DNA from: an uncultured Lachnospiraceae bacterium
GTDB lineage: Bacteria > Bacillota > Clostridia > Lachnospirales > Lachnospiraceae
Direction: 5' to 3'
Length of the DNA: 64,000 nt
NCBI GenBank assembly: GCA_910579935.1
Contig: CAJTVQ010000017.1
Coordinates: forward strand, 1-64,000
A model generated the notes under the pieces. That model saw only the letters and a list, made by a program, of their open reading frames with translations. It was not told the DNA's origin and made no database searches. Shown one piece after another: positions 41,041 to 50,465 of the stretch (its first letter is position 1; each line of letters opens with the position of its first letter). The translations under genes and the position numbers were made by a program.

Positions 41041-42813
41041 ATGAAAATAACAGATACACTCTGCCGGAGGATAAATAATATCAGGCTGAGCAGGAAACTG
41101 GCGATCCTGTATATATTCTGTGTGCTGCTGCCATTGGTCGTTACGGACAGTGTGATTCTGTATATCGTGGTGAACGATCAGCGTATCAAGCAGCGGCATG
41201 CCATGGAAAATGAAGCAAGCGCCATACAGTACAGCCTGACAAACAGTATCGATTATGCGGCGGCTACGGCAAAGCAGATCTATCTGAATGAGTATGTCGA
41301 AAAATATCTGAATGGTGAATATGAGAATGCGCTTGCATATGTCGGGGCATATCAGGATTTTATGAAAACGACCCTGTTTAAGAGCGGCGCCGGAATGGAT
41401 AACACGATCATCACGATGTACGCGGATAATCCCACGATCATAAACGGAGGTGAATTTTCCAGGCTGTCTGCCATAACAGACACGGGCTGGTACCGTACTT
41501 TTGAAGAATCCGGACAGAATGAGATGCTGTATTTCTATTATGATGACGAGCGGATTCCGGTAGTGGAAGCAAAACGGAAGATTCTCTTTTTAAAAAAGCT
41601 TGATTTTTTCAGTGGAAACACGTGTGATAAATTCTTAAAGATAGAACTTGATTATGGAAGGATGGTGCGGGGACTGGTGAAACTGGGATACGAATTCCCG
41701 GTATATGTCTGCCAGGGTGACAGGGTGCTGCTGTCAAATGACGGGCATGGCAGTATCAGTCAGAATTTTAACCGGTTTACGTTAAAGAACAGGGTCGGTG
41801 TGAGTAAAGAGATAACGATGTACAACTGTGAACTGCAGATTTATATTTTGGAACCGGAGGCGGATGTGTGGAAAGACATCCGGGAGAATATGCCGCTGAT
41901 AGCGCTGCTCATACTCATCAATGTGGTTCTTCCGTGGAAACTCATGAGGGAACTGAACCGTTCGCTTACCGTGAGGATTGAGCGGCTGGGCAGGGTATTT
42001 GATAATGTGGGGGATGAGGAACTTAGTCTGATCGATGAGATCAGCGGCAGCGATGAGATCGGCAGGCTTATGGAAAATTATAACAGAATGGCGGTGAGGA
42101 TCAATGAGCTGATCCAGACCGTCTACAAGGACCGCATCCGGGAACAGGAGATGGATATTGCAAGGCAGAATGCAGAACTTTTGGCGCTCCACAGTCAGAT
42201 CGATCCGCATTTCCTGTTTAATGCGCTGGAAAGCATCCGGATGCACTGTGTTCTCCGGAAAGAGCCTGAAATCGCGCAGATGGTGGAGAAACTTGCGGTT
42301 ATGGAAAGGCAGAATGTGGACTGGGCGGCAGATACACTGGAAATCGGTGAGGAGATGGAGTTTGTGGAGGCGTATCTCAGCCTGCAGAAATATCGGTTCG
42401 GCGACAGGCTGTCCTATGAACTGGATGTGGAACAGGGATGTCAGGGTATCCGTATTCCGAAGCTGACAGTCGTAACATTTGTGGAAAATGCCTGCGTCCA
42501 CGGGATCGAGAACAAAACGGCACATGGCTGGATTTTTGTACGTATCTATATGGAAGAAATGGAAGAAGCAGGCGGAATCTTATGCATGGAAGTAGAGGAT
42601 ACCGGGTGCGGCATGGAGGAAGAGGAGAGGCAGAAGATTCTCGGTCTGATGCAGAATGCAAGCATTGACCGGCTGAAGGAAAAGGGAAGGGTAGGGATCG
42701 TAAATGCCTGTCTGCGTTTGAAAATGGTAACAGGGGGACGGGCCGGATTTGCACTGGAAAGCGAAAAAGGCGTGGGAACAATGGTACAGATACGGATTCC
42801 GTTTGAAACGTAA
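41041..42813 (+). CDS. YesM-type sensor histidine kinase
   Basis: 590 residues from the ATG at 41041. Membrane segments at about 20-42 and 280-300 flank an extracellular Cache-like sensor. A HAMP domain follows, then the His_kinase motif LHSQIDPHFLFNALESI with the phospho-His, and an HATPase domain (FVENACVHGIENK, VEDTGCGMEEEE). This family senses extracellular oligosaccharides and controls the adjoining ABC importer. The response regulator gene follows after 25 bases. Confidence 0.93.
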   Translation: MKITDTLCRRINNIRLSRKLAILYIFCVLLPLVVTDSVILYIVVNDQRIKQRHAMENEASAIQYSLTNSIDYAAATAKQIYLNEYVEKYLNGEYENALAYVGAYQDFMKTTLFKSGAGMDNTIITMYADNPTIINGGEFSRLSAITDTGWYRTFEESGQNEMLYFYYDDERIPVVEAKRKILFLKKLDFFSGNTCDKFLKIELDYGRMVRGLVKLGYEFPVYVCQGDRVLLSNDGHGSISQNFNRFTLKNRVGVSKEITMYNCELQIYILEPEADVWKDIRENMPLIALLILINVVLPWKLMRELNRSLTVRIERLGRVFDNVGDEELSLIDEISGSDEIGRLMENYNRMAVRINELIQTVYKDRIREQEMDIARQNAELLALHSQIDPHFLFNALESIRMHCVLRKEPEIAQMVEKLAVMERQNVDWAADTLEIGEEMEFVEAYLSLQKYRFGDRLSYELDVEQGCQGIRIPKLTVVTFVENACVHGIENKTAHGWIFVRIYMEEMEEAGGILCMEVEDTGCGMEEEERQKILGLMQNASIDRLKEKGRVGIVNACLRLKMVTGGRAGFALESEKGVGTMVQIRIPFET

Positions 42814-42838
42814 TGGGAAAGTTTTTGGGGGACAAACT

Positions 42839-44449
42839 ATGTTAAAGGTATTACTTGTAGATGATGAACCGTTTATCGTGCAGGGACTGTCCATGCTTCT
42901 GGACTGGGAAAAGGAAGGCTGTGTCATTGCCGCCACGGCGCAGAACGGCAGGGAAGCGCTGGAGTATCTGCGGACAAACAGGGTAGACCTGATCATAGCG
43001 GATATCAGAATGCCGGAGATGACAGGACTGGAACTGCTTGAAACCATACGCAGGGAGCAGATTTCGGATGCATATTTTGTCATACTCAGCGGTTATAGTG
43101 AATTTTCCTATGCGCAGCAGGCGATACATTATTCCTGTATGGATTATGTATTAAAGCCTGTGGAAAGGGAAGTCCTGGCGGAGATCATCAGTAAGGCAGC
43201 CAATATGTCAGCAACCGAAGTGCAGCGGCAGGAAGACAAACAGGAGATGGAGAGGGCGTATCTGGCAAGAAATGTGATCTCCCTGCTGCTGGGCAAGCAC
43301 GATGGGATGAATCTGGAATATGTTACCGGTCATATGTGTCTTTCCGGCGGAGTCAGGTATATTGATATACAGCTGGCGGAGGCCCTGGATCCGGAGGAGG
43401 TGGAAGATATGGAGATGCGTTCCCTGCAGAGAAAACTTTACCAAAGCTGCAGGGAATTTCTGAAAGAGGATGAGTCGCATTGCATTCTTGACGTTTCTTC
43501 CGAAGGAAATATATATGATGTCGGATTGATCTACTGCGACCGTATGGCGGTTCAAAAAGGCTGTTCGGAAAAGGGATATCTGGAAAAGCTCCTGGATCAC
43601 CTGAGCGCGGCGCTGAAGCATAAACCGGTGATGCTGGTGGGAAAGAGGGTTGCGGATATTTCCGCCATATCAAAATCCTATGGCACGGCCTGTATGCTGA
43701 ATTCCCTGCAGGCATTCCATGACCGGAAAAGTATTTATTTTTATGAGGAGGAAATTCAGGTCAACAGCAGCGGCATTCTCCTGTGCAAGGCAGAGATCGA
43801 TAACCTGATCTCTGCGATAGGGCAGAATGATAAGGCGCGGATTTATGCGGCAGTAGACAGGATGTATGGGGAACTGCGCAGGGTGGGGGCGATGGGGGAG
43901 ACCATTAACCTCAATATCAATTATCTCCTGTTTCAGCTCATCCATGCCGCGACAGAGCAGGACGACTGTGTCAATCAGGAAGAAATCCTGCACCGGATCA
44001 GCGAGAGTGTTTTTGAAGAAGGCGCGAAAAGGGGAAGCCGGATACACCTGGCAAGATTTGCCTGTGAGTATGCAGAATATCTTGCTCAGCTTCGGAAAAA
44101 TGTTTCGAGGGGTGTCCTGGCATTGATCGAGCAGGAGGTCAGGGAACATTTTGCAGAAAATCTGACACTGCGTGATTTGGGACAGAAGTATTATATCAAC
44201 AATGTCTATCTTGGCCAGGTATTCCGCAAAAAATATGATCAGTCTTTCAAGGATTATCTGAATCATTACCGTATCGAGCAGGCAGCACGTCTTCTGGTGT
44301 GCACGGATGATAAGATTTATAAGATCGCGGAGGACGTGGGTTATAAGAATACTGATTACTTTATCAATAAGTTTATTGCAGCAAAGGGCTGCACGCCGTC
44401 CAAGTTCAGGAAACAGTCTGCAAAGACCGGAGAGAAAAAGGCAGAATGA
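42839..44449 (+). CDS. YesN-type AraC response regulator
   Basis: 536 residues. REC domain (VLLVDDEPFIVQGLSMLL; phospho-Asp in LIIADIRMPEM near residue 55; KPVE), a middle domain of about 280 residues, and the C-terminal AraC helix-turn-helix (LTLRDLGQKYYINNVYLGQV ... IAEDVGYKNTDYFINKF). It would activate the importer operon that starts about 130 bases downstream. Confidence 0.94.
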   Translation: MLKVLLVDDEPFIVQGLSMLLDWEKEGCVIAATAQNGREALEYLRTNRVDLIIADIRMPEMTGLELLETIRREQISDAYFVILSGYSEFSYAQQAIHYSCMDYVLKPVEREVLAEIISKAANMSATEVQRQEDKQEMERAYLARNVISLLLGKHDGMNLEYVTGHMCLSGGVRYIDIQLAEALDPEEVEDMEMRSLQRKLYQSCREFLKEDESHCILDVSSEGNIYDVGLIYCDRMAVQKGCSEKGYLEKLLDHLSAALKHKPVMLVGKRVADISAISKSYGTACMLNSLQAFHDRKSIYFYEEEIQVNSSGILLCKAEIDNLISAIGQNDKARIYAAVDRMYGELRRVGAMGETINLNINYLLFQLIHAATEQDDCVNQEEILHRISESVFEEGAKRGSRIHLARFACEYAEYLAQLRKNVSRGVLALIEQEVREHFAENLTLRDLGQKYYINNVYLGQVFRKKYDQSFKDYLNHYRIEQAARLLVCTDDKIYKIAEDVGYKNTDYFINKFIAAKGCTPSKFRKQSAKTGEKKAE

Positions 44450-44461
44450 TATGGAAGGGGG

Positions 44462-44493
44462 AAAAGTATAGGTGCATCATCTATACTTTTTTA
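44462..44493 (+). terminator. Intrinsic terminator after the response regulator gene
   Basis: AAAAGTATAG / CTATACTTTT with a nine-base loop and a trailing TTATGTTTTT. Confidence 0.75.
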
Positions 44494-44509
44494 TGTTTTT
44501 ATATATCGT

Positions 44510-44538
44510 TTGTTGGGTTTTTTCCGACGCTGTAAATT
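44510..44538 (+). promoter_or_regulatory. Likely promoter of the ABC importer operon
   Basis: TTGTTG (44510-44515), 17 bases, TAAATT (44533-44538), after the terminator and 39 bases before the lipoprotein gene. It is the probable target of the YesN-type regulator. Confidence 0.4.
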
Positions 44539-44576
44539 ATAAAATAAAATTACAAAAAAACAAGGGAGGCAATCGT

Positions 44577-46310
44577 ATGAAAGCAAAAAAAGTACTATCG
44601 GCATTGCTGGCAGCAGCGATGATATCTGCAATGTTTGCCGGCTGCGGAGGCAGTGACAATGCGCAGACGGATGCAGGCACAAGCACGGGTGCGGGCACAC
44701 AGGAGGCGGGAGAAAGCGGAAACAGCGGGGCATCGGATTCGGGAGAAGTAAAAGAGTTTACGGCGTTTTTTGCAGTTCCCGGTTCAGAGATCAATGATGA
44801 CAATGAGATTCAGCAGATGCTTGCGGAGATGACCGGAGTAAAAGTGAAAGAGACATGGCTTACAGGGCAGACGGCACAGGAGGCAGTCGGTACGCTGATT
44901 GCAGGCGGTGAATATCCGGACTTTATCGACGGCAGCGACGGTATGGGACAGCTTTATGACGCAGGCGCGCTTGTGCCTTTGGATGATTATATTGAAAAAT
45001 ATCCGAATATCAAGGATTACCTGACAGAGGAAGAGTGGGACAGACTCAGGCAGGATGACGGGCATATCTACTGGATCAATCAGTTTAACAACATCTATGG
45101 GGAAGAAAAAGCAACGACACATAACGATGAGGCATTTTGGATACAGACAAGAGTGCTTGAGTGGGCGGGATATCCCGAAGTACATACCATGGACCAGTAT
45201 TTTGACCTGATCGAGAGATATAATGAAGCAAATCCCACGATGGAAGACGGCACAGCCAATATTCCGTACACGATTTTATGTGATGACTGGCGGTATTTCT
45301 GTCTGGAGAACGCACCTGAGTTCCTTGACGGATATCCGAATGACGGAAGCTGTATCGTAGATCCGGATACGCTTACGATCATTGATTATAATACGACACC
45401 GACCGCAAAGAGATATTTCCAGAAGCTGAACGAGGAATTTAAAAAAGGTATTGTGGATCCGGAATCTTTCACGCAGACCTATGATGAATATATTGCAAAG
45501 CTTTCCACGGGGCGCGTGCTGGGCATGATCGACCAGTGGTGGGATTTCGCTTACAACGTAAACGATTCCTTAAAGCAGCAGGGACTGGACCTGAAAGGAT
45601 GCAACTATGTTCCGCTTCCGATCACCATTGAGGAGGGAATCAAAAACCAGTGGCACAATTCAGGCGGAGTGCTGAATACGGCGAACGGACTTGCGGTTAC
45701 GGTAAGCTGCAAGGATGTGGAAGGTGCCATGCAGTTTGTCAATGACCTCTTGGGACAGGAAGCGCACGACCTTCGTTTCTGGGGCGTGAAAGGCGTGGAC
45801 TATGACGTAGATGAAAGCGGTGAGTTTTTCCGGACTGAGGATATGAGGATGCAGGCTTCCAATACGGCTTACAAGGCTTCCCACTTATGCAGTTATTCCT
45901 ATTTCCCGCAGTATGTAGGTACAAGCAGGGACGGCATCAATGCCATGAGGCCGGATAACCAGCCGAAGGAGTTTTATGACAGTCTGAGTGAGAATGTACA
46001 GAAATGCTTTACGGCATATAATGCGGAAACTTATGTGGATATGCTGGGTACAAGCGAGGCTCCCGGACCATGGTATCCGATGTATTCTTACTCCAATAAT
46101 ATGACGACAGCTACGGAAGGCGGTATGGCCTGGACAAAGATGGGAGAGATCAAGCATGAATATCTGCCCAAGGTAGTCATGGCAGATGATTTCGAGGCGG
46201 CATGGGCGGAGTACATGGAAGTGTATAACGGATGCAACCCGCAGGCATTTATAGACGAGATGCAGGCAGAACTTGACCGCAGAATGGAAGAAGCTGCAAA
46301 ATACAACTAA
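44577..46310 (+). CDS. Extracellular solute-binding lipoprotein of an oligosaccharide ABC importer
   Basis: 577 residues from the ATG at 44577 (GGGAGGC upstream). The signal peptide ends in the lipobox MFAGC with the lipidated Cys at 23, followed by a Gly/Ser/Thr-rich linker and a family-1-like binding protein fold of the LplA/YtcQ type (DDNEIQQMLAEMTGVKVKET). It binds xylo-oligosaccharides by context. Partners are the two permeases downstream; the ATPase subunit is not encoded here and a shared MsmX-type ATPase is expected. Confidence 0.9.
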   Translation: MKAKKVLSALLAAAMISAMFAGCGGSDNAQTDAGTSTGAGTQEAGESGNSGASDSGEVKEFTAFFAVPGSEINDDNEIQQMLAEMTGVKVKETWLTGQTAQEAVGTLIAGGEYPDFIDGSDGMGQLYDAGALVPLDDYIEKYPNIKDYLTEEEWDRLRQDDGHIYWINQFNNIYGEEKATTHNDEAFWIQTRVLEWAGYPEVHTMDQYFDLIERYNEANPTMEDGTANIPYTILCDDWRYFCLENAPEFLDGYPNDGSCIVDPDTLTIIDYNTTPTAKRYFQKLNEEFKKGIVDPESFTQTYDEYIAKLSTGRVLGMIDQWWDFAYNVNDSLKQQGLDLKGCNYVPLPITIEEGIKNQWHNSGGVLNTANGLAVTVSCKDVEGAMQFVNDLLGQEAHDLRFWGVKGVDYDVDESGEFFRTEDMRMQASNTAYKASHLCSYSYFPQYVGTSRDGINAMRPDNQPKEFYDSLSENVQKCFTAYNAETYVDMLGTSEAPGPWYPMYSYSNNMTTATEGGMAWTKMGEIKHEYLPKVVMADDFEAAWAEYMEVYNGCNPQAFIDEMQAELDRRMEEAAKYN

Positions 46311-46330
46311 ATTCGGATAGCTGATCGGAC

Positions 46331-46359
46331 AGGGCGGACATGTGTTATGGGTCCGCCCT
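46331..46359 (+). other. Stem-loop between the binding protein and permease genes
   Basis: AGGGCGGAC / GTCCGCCCT, nine pairs with an 11-base loop. Such stems raise binding-protein over permease levels by 3' protection or partial termination. Confidence 0.6.
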
Positions 46360-46378
46360 TTATGGAAGGAGGGAAAAT

Positions 46379-47308
46379 ATGGCTTCAAAGGAAAAAAAGA
46401 GAAACATAACGTGGAAAGAAGTCAAAAAGCAGAGAGTACTTATCATATGGTCATTGGTCATCGTAATATATGGCATCATCTTTTGCTATCTGCCGTTAGG
46501 CGGGTGGATAATGGCATTCCAGAACTACAAGCCGAAGGACGGACTGTTCCACTCCGCTTTTATAGGACTGGATAAGTTCCGGCAGCTGTTTTCGGACGAC
46601 ACGTTTATTCGTGTGATCCGCAACACACTGGGGATGGGTGTGATTAACCTGGTGGTTACTTTTGTAATGGCAATTGTGTTTGCCATTCTGTTAAATGAGG
46701 TGAAATCCAACGGGGGCAAGAAGACGGTGCAGACAATCTCTTATCTTCCCCACTTCCTCTCATGGATCATTGTTACGGGTATCTTGCATGATGCTCTGTC
46801 AAGTACGGGAATTATAAATGAACTGCTTCTGAAACTGCATATTTTGGACCAGCCTCTTAATTTCTTTGCACACCCCAGGTTTTTCTGGCCCATCGTGGCT
46901 TTTGCAAATGTATGGAAAGAAACAGGATGGAATGCCATTATCTATCTGTCTGCGATTACGGCGATCGATCCGTCGCTCTATGAGGCGGCAAACATAGACG
47001 GCGCCGGACGCTGGGCGCGTATCCGGTATGTGACGCTTCCAAGTATCAAACCGACGATCGTGATCCTCCTGCTGATGAATGTGGGGAATGTGTTAAATGC
47101 AGGATTTGAAATTCAGTATCTGCTCGGAAACGGTCTGGTAAAGAGCGTATCAGAGACGATCGATATCTATGTGCTGAAATGGGGCATCAGCCAGAACGAC
47201 TTTGCCATCGGTACTGCGGCAGGTATCTTCAAAAGTTTCGTAAGTATCGTGCTGATCGTAATTGCAAACCAGATTGCAAAGAGAAACGGGGAAGAACGGT
47301 TATTCTAG
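46379..47308 (+). CDS. ABC sugar permease, LplB/YteP type
   Basis: 309 residues from the ATG at 46379 (GGAGGG upstream). Six membrane segments and the EAA loop EAANIDGAGRWARIRYVTLP that contacts the ATPase. The N-terminal LIIWSLVIVIYGIIFCYLPLGG segment is typical. It forms a heterodimer with the next gene product. Confidence 0.93.
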   Translation: MASKEKKRNITWKEVKKQRVLIIWSLVIVIYGIIFCYLPLGGWIMAFQNYKPKDGLFHSAFIGLDKFRQLFSDDTFIRVIRNTLGMGVINLVVTFVMAIVFAILLNEVKSNGGKKTVQTISYLPHFLSWIIVTGILHDALSSTGIINELLLKLHILDQPLNFFAHPRFFWPIVAFANVWKETGWNAIIYLSAITAIDPSLYEAANIDGAGRWARIRYVTLPSIKPTIVILLLMNVGNVLNAGFEIQYLLGNGLVKSVSETIDIYVLKWGISQNDFAIGTAAGIFKSFVSIVLIVIANQIAKRNGEERLF

Positions 47309-47321
47309 AAAGGAGAAGCAA

Positions 47322-48224
47322 ATGGAAAAAATAAAAAGCAGCAGGAAGAAAACTTCTGTTTGGGATAAAGTGTTTGTTGTGTGCAATACATTGTTTATGG
47401 TTGCATTTGTGGTCATCACACTGTATCCGGTACTGAATACGCTGGCAATCTCATTTAATGACGGTACGGATGCGCTGCGGGGCGGAATTTATCTTTGGCC
47501 CAGGAAATGGACGCTTAAAAATTATATCACCGTGCTCGAAAAGCAAAATCTTATCACGGGGGCATATATTACCGTTGCAAGGACGGTCATAGGGACGTTG
47601 CTTGCACTGGCGGCAAACGCGCTCCTGGCTTTTATCGTGAGTAGAAAAAACTTTCTTTTTAAGCGGGGACTATCGCTGTTCTGGGTAATTACAATGTATG
47701 TAAACGGCGGTATGATTCCGACCTTCCTGCTGTACAAGGGGCTCGGACTTACCAACAGTTTCTGGGTGTATGTGATTCCGGGTATGTTCAGCGCTTTTAA
47801 TATGCTCGTGATCCGTACTTATATGACAGGCATTCCGGACAGCCTTGAAGAATCGGCACAGCTTGACGGGGCGGGTTATATGACTATTTTCGTAAAGATC
47901 ATTTCGCCGCTCTGCAAACCGGTGTATGCGACAGTCGCGCTTTTTGTGGCAGTGGGACAGTGGAATTCATGGTTCGATGCCATGCTCTATAACAGGATGA
48001 GCCAGAATCTGACCACGCTGCAGTATGAGCTGATGAAGTTGCTGTCATCGGTTACGAATCAGGGTACTTCGGCAGAAGCAATGAAAAACGCGGCGGGAAC
48101 GGTAACCCCGACTTCGGTCCGTGCCGCGGCTACGGTTCTGACCATGCTTCCGATCGTCTGTCTGTATCCGTTCCTGCAAAGATACTTTGTGACCGGGCTT
48201 ACCATCGGGGGCGTGAAGGAGTAA
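47322..48224 (+). CDS. ABC sugar permease, YtcP/LplC type
   Basis: 300 residues from the ATG at 47322 (AAAGGAG upstream). Six membrane segments; EAA loop EESAQLDGAGYMTIFVKIIS. The C-terminus ends YFVTGLTIGGVKE, the usual end of the family. It lies 13 bases after its partner. Confidence 0.93.
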   Translation: MEKIKSSRKKTSVWDKVFVVCNTLFMVAFVVITLYPVLNTLAISFNDGTDALRGGIYLWPRKWTLKNYITVLEKQNLITGAYITVARTVIGTLLALAANALLAFIVSRKNFLFKRGLSLFWVITMYVNGGMIPTFLLYKGLGLTNSFWVYVIPGMFSAFNMLVIRTYMTGIPDSLEESAQLDGAGYMTIFVKIISPLCKPVYATVALFVAVGQWNSWFDAMLYNRMSQNLTTLQYELMKLLSSVTNQGTSAEAMKNAAGTVTPTSVRAAATVLTMLPIVCLYPFLQRYFVTGLTIGGVKE

Positions 48225-48281
48225 AATTATGTGTGAGGACAGCGGGCAGGGGATGCTGCTGAGAAAGGCATGGTTATTTAT

Positions 48282-49412
48282 ATGAAAGAACAGTACCGGA
48301 ATGTATTTGAAGAAAACGGAATCGGGACGGAGCAGGTGGAGGAACGTCTTCAGGAAATAAAGGATTTCTTTTTCTATGGAAAAGAAGATGAACGTGTTTA
48401 TTATCCGGCCGGCAGTGATATGGCATATATCATGGATACGGGAAATAACGATGTCCGTACCGAGGGGATGTCATACGGAATGATGATCTGCGTGCAGCTT
48501 GACATGCACGAGGAATTTGACAGGCTGTGGAAGTGGGCAAAAACGTATATGCAGATGCGGGACGGGGAGAATGAAGGATATTTTGCCTGGTCCTGTGCGG
48601 CGGACGGGACAAAAAATGCAGATGGCCCGGCGTCGGACGGAGAAGAATTTTTTGCAATGGCACTGTTTTTTGCATCTCACAGGTGGGGAGACAGGGATGG
48701 CCTGTATAACTATTCTTACGAAGCAAAAGAAATTCTGAGGGCATGTCTGCATAAGGGAGAGAACGGCAGACAGGGAAAGCCGATGTGGAACAAGGAAAAT
48801 TATCAGATTTTATTTGTGCCGGGAAGCGATTTTACGGATCCGTCCTATCATCTGCCGCACTTCTACGAGCTGTTTGCACTGTGGGCATATAAGGAGGACA
48901 GGGAGTTTTGGAAGAGAGCGGCGTTAGAGAGCCGCAGATATCTTGCCCGTGCGTGCAATGTCAAAACTGGCTTTTCGGCGGAATATGCAGAGTTTGACGG
49001 GAGTCCGATGAGCCGGATGCTGCCATGGACCGACGACAGGCATGACTGGTTTTACAGCGATTCTTACCGTACGGCTGCCAATATAGGACTTGACTATGAG
49101 TGGTTTGGAAAGGATGAGGGGCAATGCCGCGCCGCACGGGCAATACAGGAGTATCTGCTTGCGGACTGCAGGGAAGATTCTTACCATATTTATGAGGTGG
49201 ATGGCGGGATTGCTGGGGAACAGGCGCTTCATCCGGTGGCTGTTTCAGCGGCGACAGCCGCAGCCGTGCTTGCAGCGGATACAGACTGCAGCAGAGAGTG
49301 GGTGGAACGTTTCTGGATCCTGCCCATGCGCACGGGAGACAGAAGGTATTATGATAATTGTCTGTATTTCTTTGCGTTTCTGGCGCTCTGCGGAAAGTAC
49401 AGGATCTGGTAA
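48282..49412 (+). CDS. GH8 reducing-end xylose-releasing exo-oligoxylanase (Rex)
   Basis: 376 residues from the ATG at 48282 (alternative ATG 48270). No signal peptide. It resembles the Bacillus halodurans Rex enzyme throughout: the general acid Glu in VRTEGMSYGMM, the DGTKN and DGEEFFAMALFFASHRWGD blocks, DPSYHLPHFYELF, the proposed base Asp in YSDSYRTAANIGLD, the loop His in ALHPVA that defines reducing-end specificity, and RRYYDNCLYFFAFLAL. It removes xylose from the reducing end of xylo-oligosaccharides in the cytosol and thereby identifies the import substrate of this operon. Confidence 0.93.
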   Translation: MKEQYRNVFEENGIGTEQVEERLQEIKDFFFYGKEDERVYYPAGSDMAYIMDTGNNDVRTEGMSYGMMICVQLDMHEEFDRLWKWAKTYMQMRDGENEGYFAWSCAADGTKNADGPASDGEEFFAMALFFASHRWGDRDGLYNYSYEAKEILRACLHKGENGRQGKPMWNKENYQILFVPGSDFTDPSYHLPHFYELFALWAYKEDREFWKRAALESRRYLARACNVKTGFSAEYAEFDGSPMSRMLPWTDDRHDWFYSDSYRTAANIGLDYEWFGKDEGQCRAARAIQEYLLADCREDSYHIYEVDGGIAGEQALHPVAVSAATAAAVLAADTDCSREWVERFWILPMRTGDRRYYDNCLYFFAFLALCGKYRIW

Positions 49413-49479
49413 TGCGTGAAGATGAGATTCCGGGCTGTGGATTCCGTCATGGATCCGCAGCCTCAGGAATGGGACGTGT

Positions 49480-49947
49480 TTATTTTGCATAAGACACCAA
49501 AGTAAGTTTGTCATTTACAATTTCTGTCGCTCCGGTTTTCTGATACCCCATTTTCTCATATAAATGACAGTTTTTGGGTTCCTGCAGAATGGTTTCCAGT
49601 TCCCATTTATCTGCTCCGTGTATTTCTTCACACAGCCGGATCGCTTTCTGCGCAATTCCCTCTCCCTGGAATTCCGGCAGTATGAACAGCGGTGAAATCC
49701 GTTTCTTTTTTCCTTCTTCTTTTTTATTTACAATGCGGATGGCGCCTGCCTTTTGCGGGCCGGCGCAGATAAAGTAAAAATAGGTGAAATGCTGGTTTAG
49801 GCGCATTTCTGTTTTTTCTATAGGTTCATTTCCGGGATTCAGGTCAAAGTCCTGGTATTTTTCCAAGAGTTCCCGAAAGGTTTTTACCTGCATGGCATAC
49901 AATTCCTGTGCATCGTCAATGGATGCCTGTAATAATGTGATTTCCAT
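49480..49947 (-). CDS. GNAT-family N-acetyltransferase
   Basis: 155 residues. The acetyl-CoA site is in PLFILPEFQGEGIAQKAIRL (Q-x-x-G-x-A), with a C-terminal NCHLYEKMGYQKTG segment usual for GNAT enzymes. The acceptor substrate is unknown. GGAGGAAG precedes its start on the minus strand. Confidence 0.88.
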   Translation of the reverse strand: MEITLLQASIDDAQELYAMQVKTFRELLEKYQDFDLNPGNEPIEKTEMRLNQHFTYFYFICAGPQKAGAIRIVNKKEEGKKKRISPLFILPEFQGEGIAQKAIRLCEEIHGADKWELETILQEPKNCHLYEKMGYQKTGATEIVNDKLTLVSYAK

Positions 49948-50006
49948 TTTCTTCCTCCTGTCTGATCCGGTTTCGTATTTGCGGTTTTTTTAAAGAGTCC
50001 CTGTGT

Positions 50007-50044
50007 AAAAAAATGCACCGGACATAATATGTCAGTGCATTTTT
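50007..50044. terminator. Bidirectional-looking stem-loop
   Basis: AAAAATGCAC ... GACAT/ATGTC ... GTGCATTTTT is a long stem flanked by A and T runs, upstream of the GNAT gene on the minus strand. No adjacent gene on the plus strand needs it, so it may terminate a lost gene. Confidence 0.5.
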
Positions 50045-50305
50045 GAAACTTCCGGTTATTACAAGCATTTATAGTTCGAACCCACACCTGCCGGTTTACA
50101 TGCACAGACATATCAGACCTGCTTCTGCAACTGTGCATCCGGTCGGAACACAGTTACGATGAAGTACGTCCGTAATAATACATGTACATGTCATTTCCTG
50201 AAAAATGTAAGTTCTGCATTTTTATTGTCTCCCATAAATATTTTCTATAAATTATCATAAATTGATTTTGATGTCAAGGAATTTTGCATCATGGATTTGG
50301 TATGG

Positions 50306-50373
50306 TGCATCAGTCCGGCCGGAGCCTGGTTCAGCCGGATGGGGCAGGGATGCATCAGTCCGGCTGAACCAGG
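50306..50373. repeat. Nested direct and inverted repeat upstream of an XRE gene
   Basis: TGCATCAGTCCGGC occurs at 50306-50319 and 50351-50364. CCTGGTTCAGCCGGA (50325-50339) and TCCGGCTGAACCAGG (50359-50373) are exact 15-bp inverted repeats. The set lies 93 bases before the XRE gene and may be its operator or an RNA hairpin. The rest of 50045-50465 shows no gene. Confidence 0.6.
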
Positions 50374-50465
50374 GTCAACCGGAAGTTGCGAAAAAGCACC
50401 TTCATGTTGGTGGCAGGCCATGTTCTTATTTTGTATAATATCCATCAGGAAAGGAGGATGCGGCA

